Positions 40,030-62,780 are shown, counted from the stretch's first letter. The stretch: 64,000 bases of DNA from Todiramphus chloris collaris (GCA_025345505.1 JANVCC010000112.1:275585-339584); one strand, 5' to 3'. Made by a program: numbers and translations. The notes: generated from the sequence alone by a model not told the origin.

Positions 40030-40112
40030 TGCAACGGAGAGACAGGAGCAGAGCCCAGGACTTCACAGTTCAAACTAGTTCCTTAACCACAAGTCCATTC
40101 TTCATTTTTCTA
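40030..40112 (-). mobile_element. MIR-type SINE remnant (head part)
   Basis: AGCAGAGCCCAGGACTTCAC then AACTAGTTCCTTAACCACAA resembles the reverse complement of the MIR head (GCAGAGC..GGATT..CTTAACCACTA). Another MIR-like remnant lies about 0.7 kb higher, at 40790. Confidence 0.42.
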
Positions 40113-40789
40113 GCACGCTCAGAGATCATTGAGCTATTTTTGACTCAGCAACTTGCTGGAAAACGCGTTCTGTTGACATTAAACAAAAAAACAATATTAA
40201 GTGACACAAGCTGGTCTCCAGCCTGCTCCGTTTACAAGCTTTAAGCAACTATACACATCAAAGATTCCAAGATGCTTTGGACAGCGAACTAGTAAAGAGA
40301 TTTTTGGTTTGTCTAAGAGAGGGGAAGCGAGGGAAAAAACCCAACAAAAAACCCCAAACCAAATTATGCACTGAGAACCACTTGTCAAATGGCTTGGCCA
40401 GTGCACTTTAAGTTACTGACTCCCCACAAACATCCAGTCTACTAAAAAATTCATAAAGAGACAGATGGCACAACAGCAGCTCTTTGCAGGAGAGCAGGGT
40501 TTAGCAGTGAACAAAGGACTTTGACTCCCTAGGACAAGAGAAGAGATCACTGCGGGTTTTGGAGGCTTGGAAGGGGGGAGCTGAGGAGGGGCTGCCTCTG
40601 TCTGGGGCTCCCGGTTTCACCCCACAGCAGCAGCAGATTTGAGGCATTTCTTCCACCTTGGCAGGCTCACAAGGCGCACGGAGAACAGAGCAGGACAAGA
40701 ACAATCCAACTCTGCCATGTAGATATATGAAAAATGAAAAGTCCTATTTGAGGATCTGAATCCACTTTCCAGAGTGAGGTAATTGCTAA

Positions 40790-40918
40790 CACTTTGCATT
40801 AGAGGGGAAACTGAGGCACAGGGCTCCGGGACTTGTTTAAAATGACAGGGCAACTTGGTGTCAGTGGGAATTTGATCCAGTCCTCTCCATTCCTGCTGTT
40901 CTGCATCTAAGCATTAGG
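40790..40918 (-). mobile_element. MIR/CORE-type SINE remnant
   Basis: GGGGAAACTGAGGCACAGGG, then CAGTGGGAATTTGATCCAG, CTGTTCTGCATCTAAGCATT. This is the reverse complement layout of MIR: tail side GAAACTGAGGCACAG, then GGATTTGAACCCAG, then the head. About 130 bp. Confidence 0.6.
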
Positions 40919-41817
40919 AAATATCCTTGCGTTACCTTGAGATCAGGCTGAAAGGGAGATGGAAGGGATAAAGTCCTTTTTAGATGGCTGAGATTAAAAG
41001 AAGAGGGGAAAAAAAAAAACCAAACCAGCCACCAAAACCATGATAACCAGAAATCCACAGTTACTTCCAGCCAGATCCTTCAAAATGAAAGACAATCTAT
41101 ACTCTTGTTTGCCTGTTTTAGGCAGAGGGAACAGGAGGGGGAATACAAGATGACATAAAGCCCAGTGTTATTAATGTGGACACCTCACACAGAGCACTTC
41201 AGCACACAGCACGGACACTCGAGGGCCACAGTCAAAATGTTTGAGCCTGGCAACAGCTGTCTTTCCTAAAGTGAGCTTTAGTGCTTGTGAAATGTGCCAG
41301 GCAGCCAGCCTGGGAGAGTTCAGTCCCCTGGCTGTCTCTAGAGCAGGTAGGGCAGGAGCGTCAGCAGGGAAGAAAATCTCTGCACTGAAGGGCCAGGCCC
41401 CTGTGGCACAAGAAGGTAATCCAGCCCCTTCTGTTTCGCTGTAGAGATGCTAACAAGCGTGCCAGCTGTGCTGCTGCCTTGGGGGGTTTCTTTAAAAATA
41501 AAAATAATAGAAGCCTCCCTGTTTACAGCATGTGTCAGCTGACCAATGCTGTAGCTGTCACTGGCTATGGAAGCCACAGTGCCAAGTGCTCAGCTGGGGC
41601 GGGTTGTGCAGTGCTGCTGGCCCCGCTGCAGAGCTGGCCCCATGCCCCCACCCCAGTTACTGCCTGTCTCTGCCCAGGGAGATACCCCCCAGCCTGGCAG
41701 CTGCCCCAACCCCAGCCAGCACTGCTGCCCCAGCAGCAGCTGCACTACAGGAAGAAATAAAAGGTGGCAGAAAAACGCGGTAGGTTCTTTACAGGGCGAA
41801 TAGGAAGAGTTGGGTTA

Positions 41818-41880
41818 ATAGCAGGAGGAATTGAACCCAGGATCTCAGACTCTTGAAGCACCTGAGCTAAATGTTCTCAT
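41818..41880 (-). mobile_element. Possible tRNA-derived SINE head
   Basis: AGGAATTGAACCCAGGATCT has the reverse complement of a tRNA B box (GGATTGAACCCAGG), followed at A-box distance by CACCTGAGCTAAATG. Could belong to a MIR or another tRNA-derived SINE. Confidence 0.35.
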
Positions 41881-42892
41881 TCCATCAGCTGAAAGACAGC
41901 AGAGGACTTGAGCCTCCACACAATAAGCCCATGAAGACAGCCAGCTAACTGCAGCACAGAGCTTCCGCTCACGTTTTGCAGTGAGTGGTGTTCCAAGTAA
42001 TTTCCTCTGTAGCAACAAAAAAATCCTCTGTCCCATCCCAGTTGCATTGCATTGTTTAATTGAATTAAGATGTTCTATTTGAATTACATAGAAATTTATT
42101 TTATCTCATTAGAAGAAAAAGAAAAAAAGCCACGAAAACCAAATAAACTGGTCAGTCAAAAAACATCACGCAGTTCCCCCCGTACCCTGATGGCTTCAGC
42201 CAGACCAAAAAGACCACAGCTTCAGTAAACTAGGCAAAGCACTGAGAGTAACAAGAGCACAAAATAACCTGCTCTAAAGAGATTAATTAAAGAGATTAAA
42301 CAAAGAATAAAACTCACCTAAAATGGGAGAAAATCTGCAGTGAAATGAGGAATTAAAAAGAAACTTAGTTTTATGATGTGGATGCCACAAAAGAATTTAT
42401 TTGCATAACTGGGGTGAGAAAGGTAGCAAACCAAGTAAACACAATATAGGTGTGACAGCATACAGCTTGCATTTGGGAAGCATCATCTGCAAAAGAACAT
42501 ACTTCCACTTTTCTGTCTGAAAGTCACCCCAAACCCATCCACTTCCTACCCTGCCTATGATTTCAGCACAGGAGGAAACATTAGTATGCGAAGTTCACTC
42601 GGATTTCCAGGAACAAGGCACCTTAAGAAGCAGCACTTCAGCTGTGAGGGAAACAAACAAAAACATTTACACTTCTGAAGTCTCATAAACCTACTAATTC
42701 CACAGGTACTAACCTCAAACACTAGGCAGGAGGATGAGACAAATAGAAGTTAGGACAACTGGGAATACACCAGTGCTAGGATCTGCTCTGGGCGCACACT
42801 GGAACCAAATCTAAAGAGCTTTGGTGAGTTTTGATTTTCTACACAAAGTTAAAGCTTGCTCTAACATTTTGAGAAGTGTTACACTAGTGTTA

Positions 42893-43085
42893 AGAATCAC
42901 AGAGTCAAAGGTTAGAAACAACCTTCAAGATCATCAAGTCCAGCCAACTAGTAAATACCATCAGGACCACTAAACCATGTCCTGAAGTGCCACATCCACA
43001 TGGTTTTTAAACCCCTCCAAGGATGGTGATTCCACCACCTCCCTGGGCAGCTTATTCCAATACCTAAGCACTCAGTTCTGACTCA
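42893..43085 (-). mobile_element. CR1 LINE, short 3' fragment
   Basis: Reads AATCACAGAGTCAAAGGTTA, then AGATCATCAAGTCCAGCCAA, CACTAAACCATGTCC, GATGGTGATTCCACCACC and CCCTGGGCAGCTTATTCCAA. This is the remembered reverse complement of the CR1 3' terminus, truncated after about 190 bp. Moderately diverged. Confidence 0.9.
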
Positions 43086-45619
43086 GAAGGTAGCAGGAAC
43101 CTAAATACTCCAGTGTAACCTACAGGTCTTTGTCAGTGGGAGAGGGCGCACTAAATCTTACTGAAGAAGCTCCCTTTCATATAAACGAAGTGCTGGTTTC
43201 CAAGAGTGAATGGAAAAATAACTGCAAGATCCTTCAGATCTAAATCTAGTCCCCAGAGCAAAGGTTATGGCAGAAATGTTTTATTCAGCGTAAGGACTTT
43301 TGGAATTCATTCAAGGAGAAGAAAAAGCCCAACAACAACAACATGGCTGACATTTTTTTCCCACTGAACTATTCCTTCCTTTTTAAGCAGGGATACAAGT
43401 TTCCATGATTTCACAAACGCCAAAGGCTTGTGCCTCCCTGCAGCAACAAACCGGGAAACCGACACATGGCAGCCTAAGCATCGGTCTTTGGAAGCATCCA
43501 GAGCAAGAAAGTGGGGAGAAAGAACAAATAAAGGGGAAAACACTGTAACTGGGGTTATGTTCATTTGCAGCAACTTATGTAGTGCCTGAACTTAGGTACA
43601 TTTGGTGGGTGTTTAGTTCAGTGCAACACTGGGTGGCAGGTTATAACCTCAACTGATCTGAACGCTCCGTGAGGTTCTTGGATGCGTCTCTAGCGTGGTC
43701 AGAAGCGTGCAATCAATCCCAGCACGGACTGTCGTTTGTAAATAAAACCTGCAGTTCATTTTAAACTAAAACTCACCATGAAGGCACCACTAAACTGAAA
43801 ATCTTACTGTATATACTGGCCTGTGTGGTTCCTGATGGTTGCAAGCTCCACTTCAGAAATCACATTCCCCCTGCTACCAAGTTCTTAAGCATAGATCCTT
43901 TCGTCTAAAGAAGCCATATAAAGACACCCTAAATAAATAAGCAACCTGCTGCCCAAGCTAGTTCAGAACACACAGGACACTCCAGCATTTTCTGCTCGTT
44001 TGAAAGGCAGGATTGAGTGTAGCTTGGGAGAGCAGACACTGCTCAGCTCAACTCCTGAGGAGTTGCACTCACTGCTGTGGATGTCTGAGGGTGATGGACT
44101 ATGCAGCAAATTCCTCTGTGCACAGCCAGGCACAGCGTAACTTCGTTATTATATTTGCATTATGTGTGTTGATTAAGATGCAGTACACAGGATTATCCCT
44201 CACTCCCCAAACTTTGCTTAAGTGGGTAAAGTGGTGGAATTGAAATAAGTGTACAGAAGAGGGAGTCGTTTGCTAGATGCTGCACTACTGACTGGCAGTA
44301 GAACACAAAGTTTTAGCTTTGAGTTTAGCTTCTACCACCACACCATTCACTAAACCAGGCCACCTCCAGACAGCAGTGGGGATTTGTCATCATTTCTTTC
44401 CTCTGTGGTCTAAATCTGATGTAGTGACTGCCTTTAGAAACAAGTGAAACAGCTTTACCAGACTTATTACATTATTATCAGCCCTCCTGAACTCCAGATT
44501 TCACTTGCAATTTTGAGATGTGCACACAGAGATAAGAGGGCAGAACTGACACTCAACAAGAAACTGCCAGACTGAACCTAGAAGATGCTTCCACACGAAG
44601 GAAATGCCTGCTGCTGGTAGCAAGGGAGTTGCAAACAGAAGTTCTAGGGTCAGAGCAAGTTAGGAAAGGTTAGGACTCACTGACTGCACAGATGACTCAC
44701 GATGCACGTTTTACACGCGGCTGTTAAAAAGAATAACCCTGCTGTTTCTAACAGTTTCACTCCCTTTGCGTTTTACATCAGCAGATCTCAAACCCCCACA
44801 GAAAGCAGCAGAATCTCTGTTGTGACTGAGAATGGGCAGCTTGCTCAAGATGACCGATGCAGTCAGTGGTAGGAACTACCCCCATAACTCACAGGCTGCT
44901 CTCCTGCCTGACATCGTGCTGCTTCTCCAGCAGGAAGACAAGCTTCAGAAAACGGAGACTTCAGCTTGGAAGGTTCCCAAACACAGATTTATACCAAACA
45001 TCAACACGGCCAAAAATAAGCTAGAAATTTCACAGAAAAGGTCAAGATGGCACATCTAGGACTTCTGCTTCTAGTCAGGAAGCTGCCCCTCCCCACAACA
45101 GCCCAGTTTGTTGGAATTTCCAACTTTTGCCCCAAATACTACTTGTAAGTACAATATTAAAGGGAAAACCACAGGGTGAAGGGAGTGGAAGAACCCCATC
45201 ACTTCAAAGTTACAAAATTATTTACATTAACTCTGTGATGGAAAAATGAAGGAAATAATTGTAGATCTTTATTCAAACCAGCTTGACTATTCTGAATGCC
45301 AAAACAAATTCACAAGTAATACTATAACAAACAGCACTTATTAGAATGGAGATAGAACACACCAGACACATACAGACATAAAAACTGAATCCACAATCAG
45401 TCCACTTCAACATCCCCTGGCTCCTCGTACCAGCTGCTTCAGGGAAAAGAAACTCTTTAAACAGCTACTATAGAATAATCAGGGGTGGAAGGGGCAGGGG
45501 AGGGGGAGGTTTCTTCCTGACTTTTACATTTACTGTTCTCCTGGAGATCTTGGTCATGCACACGTTTTGGAAAGATCTCTGTCTAGTCTTAGCTTTCCTT
45601 TTTGAATCTTCCTGAACTC

Positions 45620-45715
45620 CAGATCTCCAACAACACTTTGAGGCAGTGAGTTCCACAGGAGAGTTTGCTAAGCCTCCACAAATACAATTTTTAATGCACC
45701 AGTTCATGATTTAAC
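45620..45715 (-). mobile_element. Possible ancient CR1/L3 LINE remnant
   Basis: The words TTTGAGGCAGTGAGTTCCAC and AATTTTTAATGCACCAGTTC resemble a segment of ancient L3/CR1 elements (GAGGCAGTGAGTTCCACAGG). Strongly diverged and only suggestive. Confidence 0.35.
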
Positions 45716-46284
45716 CAACTGCTGCTCTCCTCTATTTATGTTATTGACCTAGAAAATGGCAAACAGAACCAGTACCTGGAACTGAGTAACACAGGAAGCT
45801 GCTGTTCTACATAAAATTGCTCACAATCCCCGAACCACCAGTTTTAATCCTGCCTAACATGTTGAACTTCTGCCTTTACCCCTTCCTTTCTCCCTACTTT
45901 TCTGTTAGTTGTTAAAGAATGTTACTGAAGCTGCTAGGTGCTCAAAGCTTTATCTGTCTCAGTCATCCAGTTGGATCATATCCCTGGTGAACAGAAACTA
46001 TTCCAGATGCATACATGGAATATTTTGTCACAGTGAAAATGATACACAGAGAACTTAATTTAAAACTATAAACATCAGCAATTTTGTCAAGGTGAGCCCA
46101 GACAGACTAAAGCTAATCAACTCCTAGGCAGGCACTTCTGTAAAGAATCATAAAGCACAGACTCATGAAACACAGACATCCCCCGTTGGCAGGCACAGAC
46201 AGATAACCATCAAGAAAGACCCTGAATTGCCTCAAAATGCAAACAGTTTGGGCTTCTGTGGGAAAATTAGGATTTGTTTCCTAC

Positions 46285-57502
<11,218 letters not shown>

Positions 57503-57716
57503 TTAAAAAGTCTATTCCAACTAGCAACAGTTTCCTTTTGGGAGATAAGGGAGGAGAAAAGAAAAAAAAAAAAAAAGACGCAGCCTTTGAAAGACACACA
57601 CAAATCCCAGGAAAGTGGAGGAGTTCAGCTTTAAACCCAACTTCTTCTGCTTTTAAATGCTACGTGTTTTTAATGCCTTCAAATAGGGAAAAGTTTCTCC
57701 TCTTGCAAAGTAAAAG

Positions 57717-57772
57717 TTATGCTGCTTCAGTCTTGCCTGGTATCATCATCCTTCAAACGCAGGAAACTGCAT
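57717..57772 (-). other. Two overlapping upstream ORFs in the EBF2 leader
   Basis: A first uORF begins at 57772 (MQFPAFEG) and stops at 57746. A second begins at 57749 (MMIPGKTEAA) and stops at 57717. The stop of the first overlaps the start of the second in ATGATG. Both end well before the EBF2 ATG at 57502. Whether they are translated is unknown; such uORFs commonly lower or regulate translation of transcription-factor mRNAs. Confidence 0.4.
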
Positions 57773-57851
57773 CCAGAAACTGATGGCTGTTAACAAGGAT
57801 CACCTGTTTCTCAGCAGACACAGGGAGAAGGATTGATTGCTGCCTAATCCA

Positions 57852-57933
57852 GGGGAACGGAAGGGGAAAAAAAAAGGAGGGGGGGGGGGAAACAAAAAAA
57901 AAAAAAAAAAAAAATAAAAAAAGGGGGGGGGGG
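57852..57933. repeat. Polypurine/polypyrimidine homopolymer tract in the EBF2 leader
   Basis: About 80 bases almost wholly A and G on the plus strand: alternating blocks of A and G, with long G runs near 57880-57889 and 57923-57933 separated by about 25 mostly-A bases. On the mRNA strand this is C-rich and T-rich. It is capable of G-quadruplex or i-motif structure, and homopolymer lengths here are prone to assembly error. Confidence 0.85.
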
Positions 57934-57979
57934 AGCGGGATAAATTGCAAAACAAAGGGAGAAATGGAGCTAAAGAGAG

Positions 57980-58330
57980 TGTGATTCCGCCCCACGCCCG
58001 GGAAGCGCCGGTCCCTCCCCGAGCGGTCACCATGAATGGGTTACAGCGGCCGGGCCCGACATAGCGGAGGGGGTGGAGCCTGCTGCCAAATAAGGCGCTC
58101 TGATTTGCATGGCCACCGCTGATTGGAGGGCTGCGGGCCACGCTGCAGCCGCTCCGCGCTCGCCTCGCTGCCGGCTCCAGTCACCCGCGGGGCGAGGGGC
58201 GGGTCCCGGCCGGCGGTAGCCGGCGGGAGAAGGGAGACGGGCACCCGGCGGCTGCCCCGCGCCGCGCTCGCCCCCGGCACCGGGAGCCCGGGCCGGCGAA
58301 CTTGTGAGTTCGTGTCACAGCCTGTCAGCC
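57980..58330. promoter_or_regulatory. CpG island over the probable EBF2 promoter
   Basis: GC-rich, CpG-dense block with a GGGGCGG Sp1-type site near 57988 (minus strand) and many CGG/GCG words through 58300. It surrounds the CCAAT-octamer-CArG cluster. CpG density falls off beyond about 58620. Confidence 0.7.
58060..58130 (-). promoter_or_regulatory. Probable EBF2 core promoter: CCAAT - octamer - CCTTATTTGG - CACCC
   Basis: Read on the minus strand in order: CCAAT (58126-58122), a perfect octamer ATGCAAAT (58110-58103), a perfect CArG box CCTTATTTGG (58095-58086) and a CACCC/GC-type box (58075-58071). All lie in about 55 bp within a CpG island 580-620 bp upstream of the ATG. There is no canonical TATA box; TTATTT in the CArG box could serve as a weak one. 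These sites are seen directly; that they drive EBF2 is inferred from position and orientation. Confidence 0.55.
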
Positions 58331-59209
58331 CTTCAGCAAACGGTCCTGCCGCGGAACGATTACGCTGTGCCAGAAGCAGCAATCTGTCTCACATGTCCCG
58401 TACCGTGACAGTCCCGCAATCGCACAGGTAGTTGGCTGTCTTGCTTTCAGGCGCGGTATTTAAAAAAGAAAAATAAAAATAAAGAGCTCAGAGGGAACGA
58501 GCCGAGTCGCGGCCACAAAGCCTGCGGGGCTGTGTGGGCAGAGACCGCCCGCACCAGCACGGAGCCGGGGAGAGGCACGGCAACGCACCCACAAGGCTCT
58601 CAAGTTTTCACCCTACGCGAGCTGTCAGGTCTAATCTTAAAACTTTTAATAACATCCTATGTAGGCAAAAATTTCCCGTTGCAGGAAGTTGGAGCTCTCC
58701 CCAGCCCAGCCCGCTGTGAACCAGGACGGTACCTGCGTTTGCGTTTATTTTAATTTGTTTTAAACCACTCTGCCTTGATATTTTCCTCCCGGCCCTTTTG
58801 TATTCTGATCCGTGTATAGATCTGCCTCTGAAATCTATATAACACCAACGCGAAAACAGATTTCAAGACAATGAATGCAAATCTGTGCTCAGAGACCATC
58901 TGCCAGATGAGGGAATCAGATGTTCGGTAGTTAAAGGGACAGCGCAAGGATTTCCTTGACTCATTATGTGCAGCTCCTCTCTTTAACCTGCTTTATTATG
59001 TTTTTTTAACGGGATAGAAATACAATTTCCAATTCGGAATAAATCCTAACTCCTTCCGTCCACGTTCAGCTGCATTGCAAAAAGCCACCTTTCTATTTAA
59101 TGCCAGAATATTTTAATGGAGTTTCACACCGTTGTCTCCCCCCACCAAAAAAAAAAAAAGAAGTAAAAATTAAAAAAGGCAAATTAAAACCTTCTCATAA
59201 AACTTTCCT

Positions 59210-59470
59210 AAAAATGTATCCTTAATTCAGGTGCGACAGAGGGCAAAGCCAGGTCTCCGAGTTATTGTGTCTACATAAGTGATAAGTCCTTGATGAACTA
59301 ATACATCTCACACAATCTTTGTTCAAGGAAATTTACCGTGCGAACCCACCTCCCCAAACTGATAAATATGCAGTAAGTGACTTGGCCAGGTTAGCAAAAA
59401 AGGCGAGTCTGACGTTATTTAAACGTTAGAGAAAAGCAACAGCAGTTTGATGGTGTTACAGAATGGAGGC
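59210..59470. promoter_or_regulatory. Candidate upstream regulatory block
   Basis: Unique sequence 1.7-2.0 kb upstream of the EBF2 start, with GTTATTGTGTC and CAATCTTTGTTCAAGG (SOX/TCF-like), AGGTGCG and TGATAAATATGCAG. It lies between the promoter and the second CpG island. Confidence 0.25.
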
Positions 59471-59598
59471 CAGCCTTTCAAGAGATGATCTTAGCATCTT
59501 TGAGATAACATTTCTCAGTATTATAAGAAAACCAAGACAAACAAAGCCAAGAAACAACAATAATCCAACCAAACAGGGTAAGATATTCCAAGCAGAGG

Positions 59599-59600
<2 letters not shown>

Positions 59601-59629
<29 letters not shown>

Positions 59630-59630
59630 G
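59601..59630. repeat. (AAAAG)n microsatellite
   Basis: A run then five AAAAG units, upstream of EBF2. Confidence 0.9.
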
Positions 59631-59989
59631 TGAGAAAACAGGAATATACGATGTGTGCAAATGTACAGGCGATGTTAAGGCAGATTACAGTGATTTTAGT
59701 GTTTGGGTTTTTTTTCTTTTGACCATTTCGCAATAGGCGTGGGTACATTTCCTCGAATAAAAGCCCTCTCTTTGTACTAAGATCATTTTTGGCAATGCCA
59801 CTCTGACCGTTTCTGCGTTTATTCTTAAACCCGTGGCAGGGACGAAAGGGGAGGGGGAGGAATTCCCACTCCATCTAACCTCGGCCGGCATATTCGTAAG
59901 AAGAAAATGTTCCCTAATAACCGAAGTCCCTCGCTCCTGCTGATAAAGCAGAGTCTGTCCCGGCAAGGCGTTAAACGGAGTCCGGTCGG

Positions 59990-61110
59990 ATCCATCCCAG
60001 ATGCTCATTCGGTTCCAGCCTAGTCGCGGAAGACACTCCCCCGGTGCGGGACCAGGCGCGCACGGCGGGACCGTGCCGGCTTTGGGAACAATGGGCACTC
60101 GTGTGCCGTGGCCCCCGGGGAGCCCCGCTCCTCGGGATTCATAGCGGGTCAGAGGGCAGCGGCGCAGGTCACGGGAGATGCACTCTCCTCGCCCCAAACA
60201 GCTGCCACCAGAATTTTGCACTTCAGGGACAAATGAAGGCAGCCTTCCCCTGCCGCCCGGCGGGGGCTGCTCCGTGGGGCGCTCCCCACGTCGTGCCCGC
60301 GGGGCGGGGGGGGGCAGCGCTTTGTGAGCGCCGGGAGCGCTGCGGGCGGCATGGCCCTGCGGCCGCCCGCTTCCCCGGCTCCGCCAGGAGGAAGAGCTGC
60401 CGGGGACAGAATTCTCTGCCCCCAACTAAGTTTCTCTCCTTTGCAGCATATCTTAACAGGAGGGGAGTCTTTAAATGCTCCTGACGTTCTAAACTCCTGC
60501 TCTAGGTTCCCCGTTTGAAGCGCTTGGTTTGGGAAACCTCTCGGACTCTTCCGATGTAAATTCACTGAGCGAAAGCAGCGTTTGTGAAAATGCAACCGCC
60601 GCTTAATTTGGATTTGCCCTTGACAGGCTTCTGCAGTTCGGCTCAGGGAGCCGGTTCCACGGGCAGGTAAAGGGCACCAGGCAACTCCGGAAGGGCTGAG
60701 AGCGTTGGCTTGGGAAAAACTCGGCGAGACCCGACACCTCGGTGAAGAGAAGGGGCGCATCTCCCGCCCGGTTACCACTTCTGAATACAATTCCGAGACA
60801 CGGATAAGAGCGCTCTCAAGACTCGGGGAAAGGGTTTCTCGGAGCCAAGCGGCGCCGAGGGTGAAAAAGATTCTAAGTCAGCAGCGGCAGAGTCGCGGGG
60901 CGGCTGCCGCGCACCAACCGAGCGAGCGCGCCGCGGAGCCGCCCAGGGACGCGGAAAGGGCGCCGGGCCGCGCACCCCCCGCGCCCCTCCAGCGAGTGCC
61001 CGTGGGGCCGGGGCTCTCTCGGGGCTCCCGCTGCCCCAGCGCCGCTCCGCGCCCCCACAACTTTCAGCCGCGCCGCGATACGCGGCTCCAGTCCCATGAA
61101 TGGCTGGAAG
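59990..61110. promoter_or_regulatory. Large upstream CpG island
   Basis: The densest CpG stretch of the window, strongest at 60240-60420 and 60880-61080. It lies 2.5-3.6 kb upstream of the EBF2 start. Long ORFs on both strands here are the expected by-product of high GC; their translations match no family I recognise and are low complexity. It may be part of the broad EBF2 CpG domain or the promoter of a separate, possibly non-coding, transcript. Confidence 0.65.
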
Positions 61111-61140
61111 CGATTGTCTCCCTCGGAGTAAAAAGAAGGC

Positions 61141-61180
61141 GGGGGGGGGGGGGGGGGGGGGGGGAAAAAAAAAAAAAAAA
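61141..61180. repeat. G24-A16 homopolymer junction
   Basis: Twenty-four G directly followed by sixteen A and then CCCCACCC, at the outer edge of the upstream CpG island. Confidence 0.9.
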
Positions 61181-62780
61181 CCCCACCCAAAAACCGTTTG
61201 GGGGAACCCTGATCATTTCCGTCTGGAGGAAGAGCGATTCCCCTCCAGACTGCCGCACTCGTTTCCACATGCCGGGGTCAACATGACAGGTGAGGCGGGT
61301 CTGACGTGGTAAAGCGAGACCCTCGGCTGTGTTAGGAGGTTTTTAACAACGTCGTTTTATACACCGGAGTCAACTTTCACGACTCGATACATCTTAGCAA
61401 CTCCCATCAGGGTGAAACATGCTGAATATAATACTTAAGCCGTTTGAAAGCATAACCTTGAACTACTATTGTCTCACGTTTAAAGGGGAAAATGTCAATG
61501 AGTAAGTTAAACTACACCTAAAGACGCTTGGAATAAAGCGTTTCCCTCTTGTTCCCGTTCATTTGTGAGAATTCACCAACCTTCAGGTGTCTCAAGGGAA
61601 CGAACCGTAGTTTAAAATTATCAGTGTCAGAATGGAGAAGGATAACTGATCTTTCTCTCTTTATCCGGTAATCTCACCAGAAGGTTCATTTTTTCTGCTA
61701 CACCGGTATAAATGTGCCTGTTATAAATGTTCCTTTAAGCTGTTAAGAGCTTAAAACTTTAAATCATTTGCAATGCAAGTGATTCACGTTAAAGCACACA
61801 TCAATCACAATTTCTGGCAATATAACGGTATTTGACAAACAAAGAACTCCTCGAAAATAACTTTCAAGAGTCTAACGTAAGCACAAACAAAATATTTACT
61901 TGCACGGGATACCCTGCAACAGAAATGTGCCTGCAAGACTCAGCCGCAGGCTGCAGTCGAACTCTTGTGATGAGTCGGTGGTCAGAGCACTACGGACAGA
62001 TCTGGACTGGGAGTCTGCTCTGACCGATGAAAGTCTACTCCTGATTCACAAGACCCTCGATTTAACTGAAATAAGAATGCACATAGCTTAAGGAAAAAGA
62101 AAAACTTCTATATTTTTTTTTTTTTTTTTCCTTCAATCATTTTTAGTACAAGAGGTTTAAAGCAGATCAGGTGCATGCAACTAAGTCATGAAAGCAAATC
62201 AAGCTCCTAACTGTGAATCAAAAATGCAAAACAAGGACTTAAGCACTGAAGTGCTTTTGGTCACATCCATGATAAGCCCGGTTTTATATAATCAACATAC
62301 AGGTTCTCTCAGAAGAGAACTCCCCCATTTGAATGCCTGAAAAAGTTTAGCCCCCAAGTATAAAATAATTGATCCTCTCCTTACACCCCCCACCCCACCC
62401 CTCCCATACCGTTAGCAAATACCCAGAAACATGGGTTTATAGCTGTCAAATCAGGAGCTATACCTGGTCTCTCCCCCTTCCCTCTTGCATCATAAAGGCA
62501 CTATTTACTGGAGACGACTCTCCACCCTGATCAGCACTTACAAAATGGGCTAGTTTCAGAGATTCTACTGATCACATTTATAAGCAGCGAACAAAGGAAT
62601 GCTTTCAAACTCACAAATGCGTAAGTAAACATTTAATAACTTCTTCTCCACCTCATCTTTCCCAAAAGAGAGAAAATATTGTATCCATCAGATCCTCCTT
62701 TGAGTCTCCCATTCATTCCAATAAGTAGGTGCTTTTTTCACTAGAACAGAAAACCACATCTGCTAGGTTTTATATCCAAC

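Larger units (their letters stand above)
1..46284 (-). other. EBF2: EBF2 intron 6 (5' part; continues beyond window)
   Basis: Everything below the exon 6 donor. I see no coding exon: the residues expected in exon 7 were searched for and not seen. Contents are listed separately: two CR1 copies, SINE remnants, simple repeats, the 100-N gap and candidate regulatory blocks. The stretches 1380-8900, 13000-17000, 19170-24500, 28220-30900, 33300-35900 and 43090-46280 hold only unremarkable unique sequence with short chance ORFs. Confidence 0.85.
57503..58058 (-). other. EBF2: EBF2 5' untranslated leader (inferred extent)
   Basis: This is the DNA between the start codon and the probable promoter. 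It reads as a pyrimidine-rich leader on the minus strand and contains several short upstream ORFs and a long C/T homopolymer tract. The 5' limit is inferred from promoter motif spacing, with no direct start-site evidence. An extra non-coding exon further upstream cannot be excluded. Confidence 0.5.

Noticed and set aside
1-46284. EBF2 exon 7 or later exons
   Set aside because: The expected FFLKFFLKCNQNCLK and RRFQ coding words were looked for on the minus strand and not seen; a tblastn would settle this.
57800-58141. 113-codon minus-strand frame over the EBF2 leader
   Set aside because: It is produced by the homopolymer tract (poly-Phe and poly-Pro). At most it could be a uORF starting at 58033.
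60149-61286. Frames of 193-246 codons on both strands
   Set aside because: They sit in the CpG island where stop codons are rare; the translations are Pro/Arg/Gly-rich with no domain and overlap each other.
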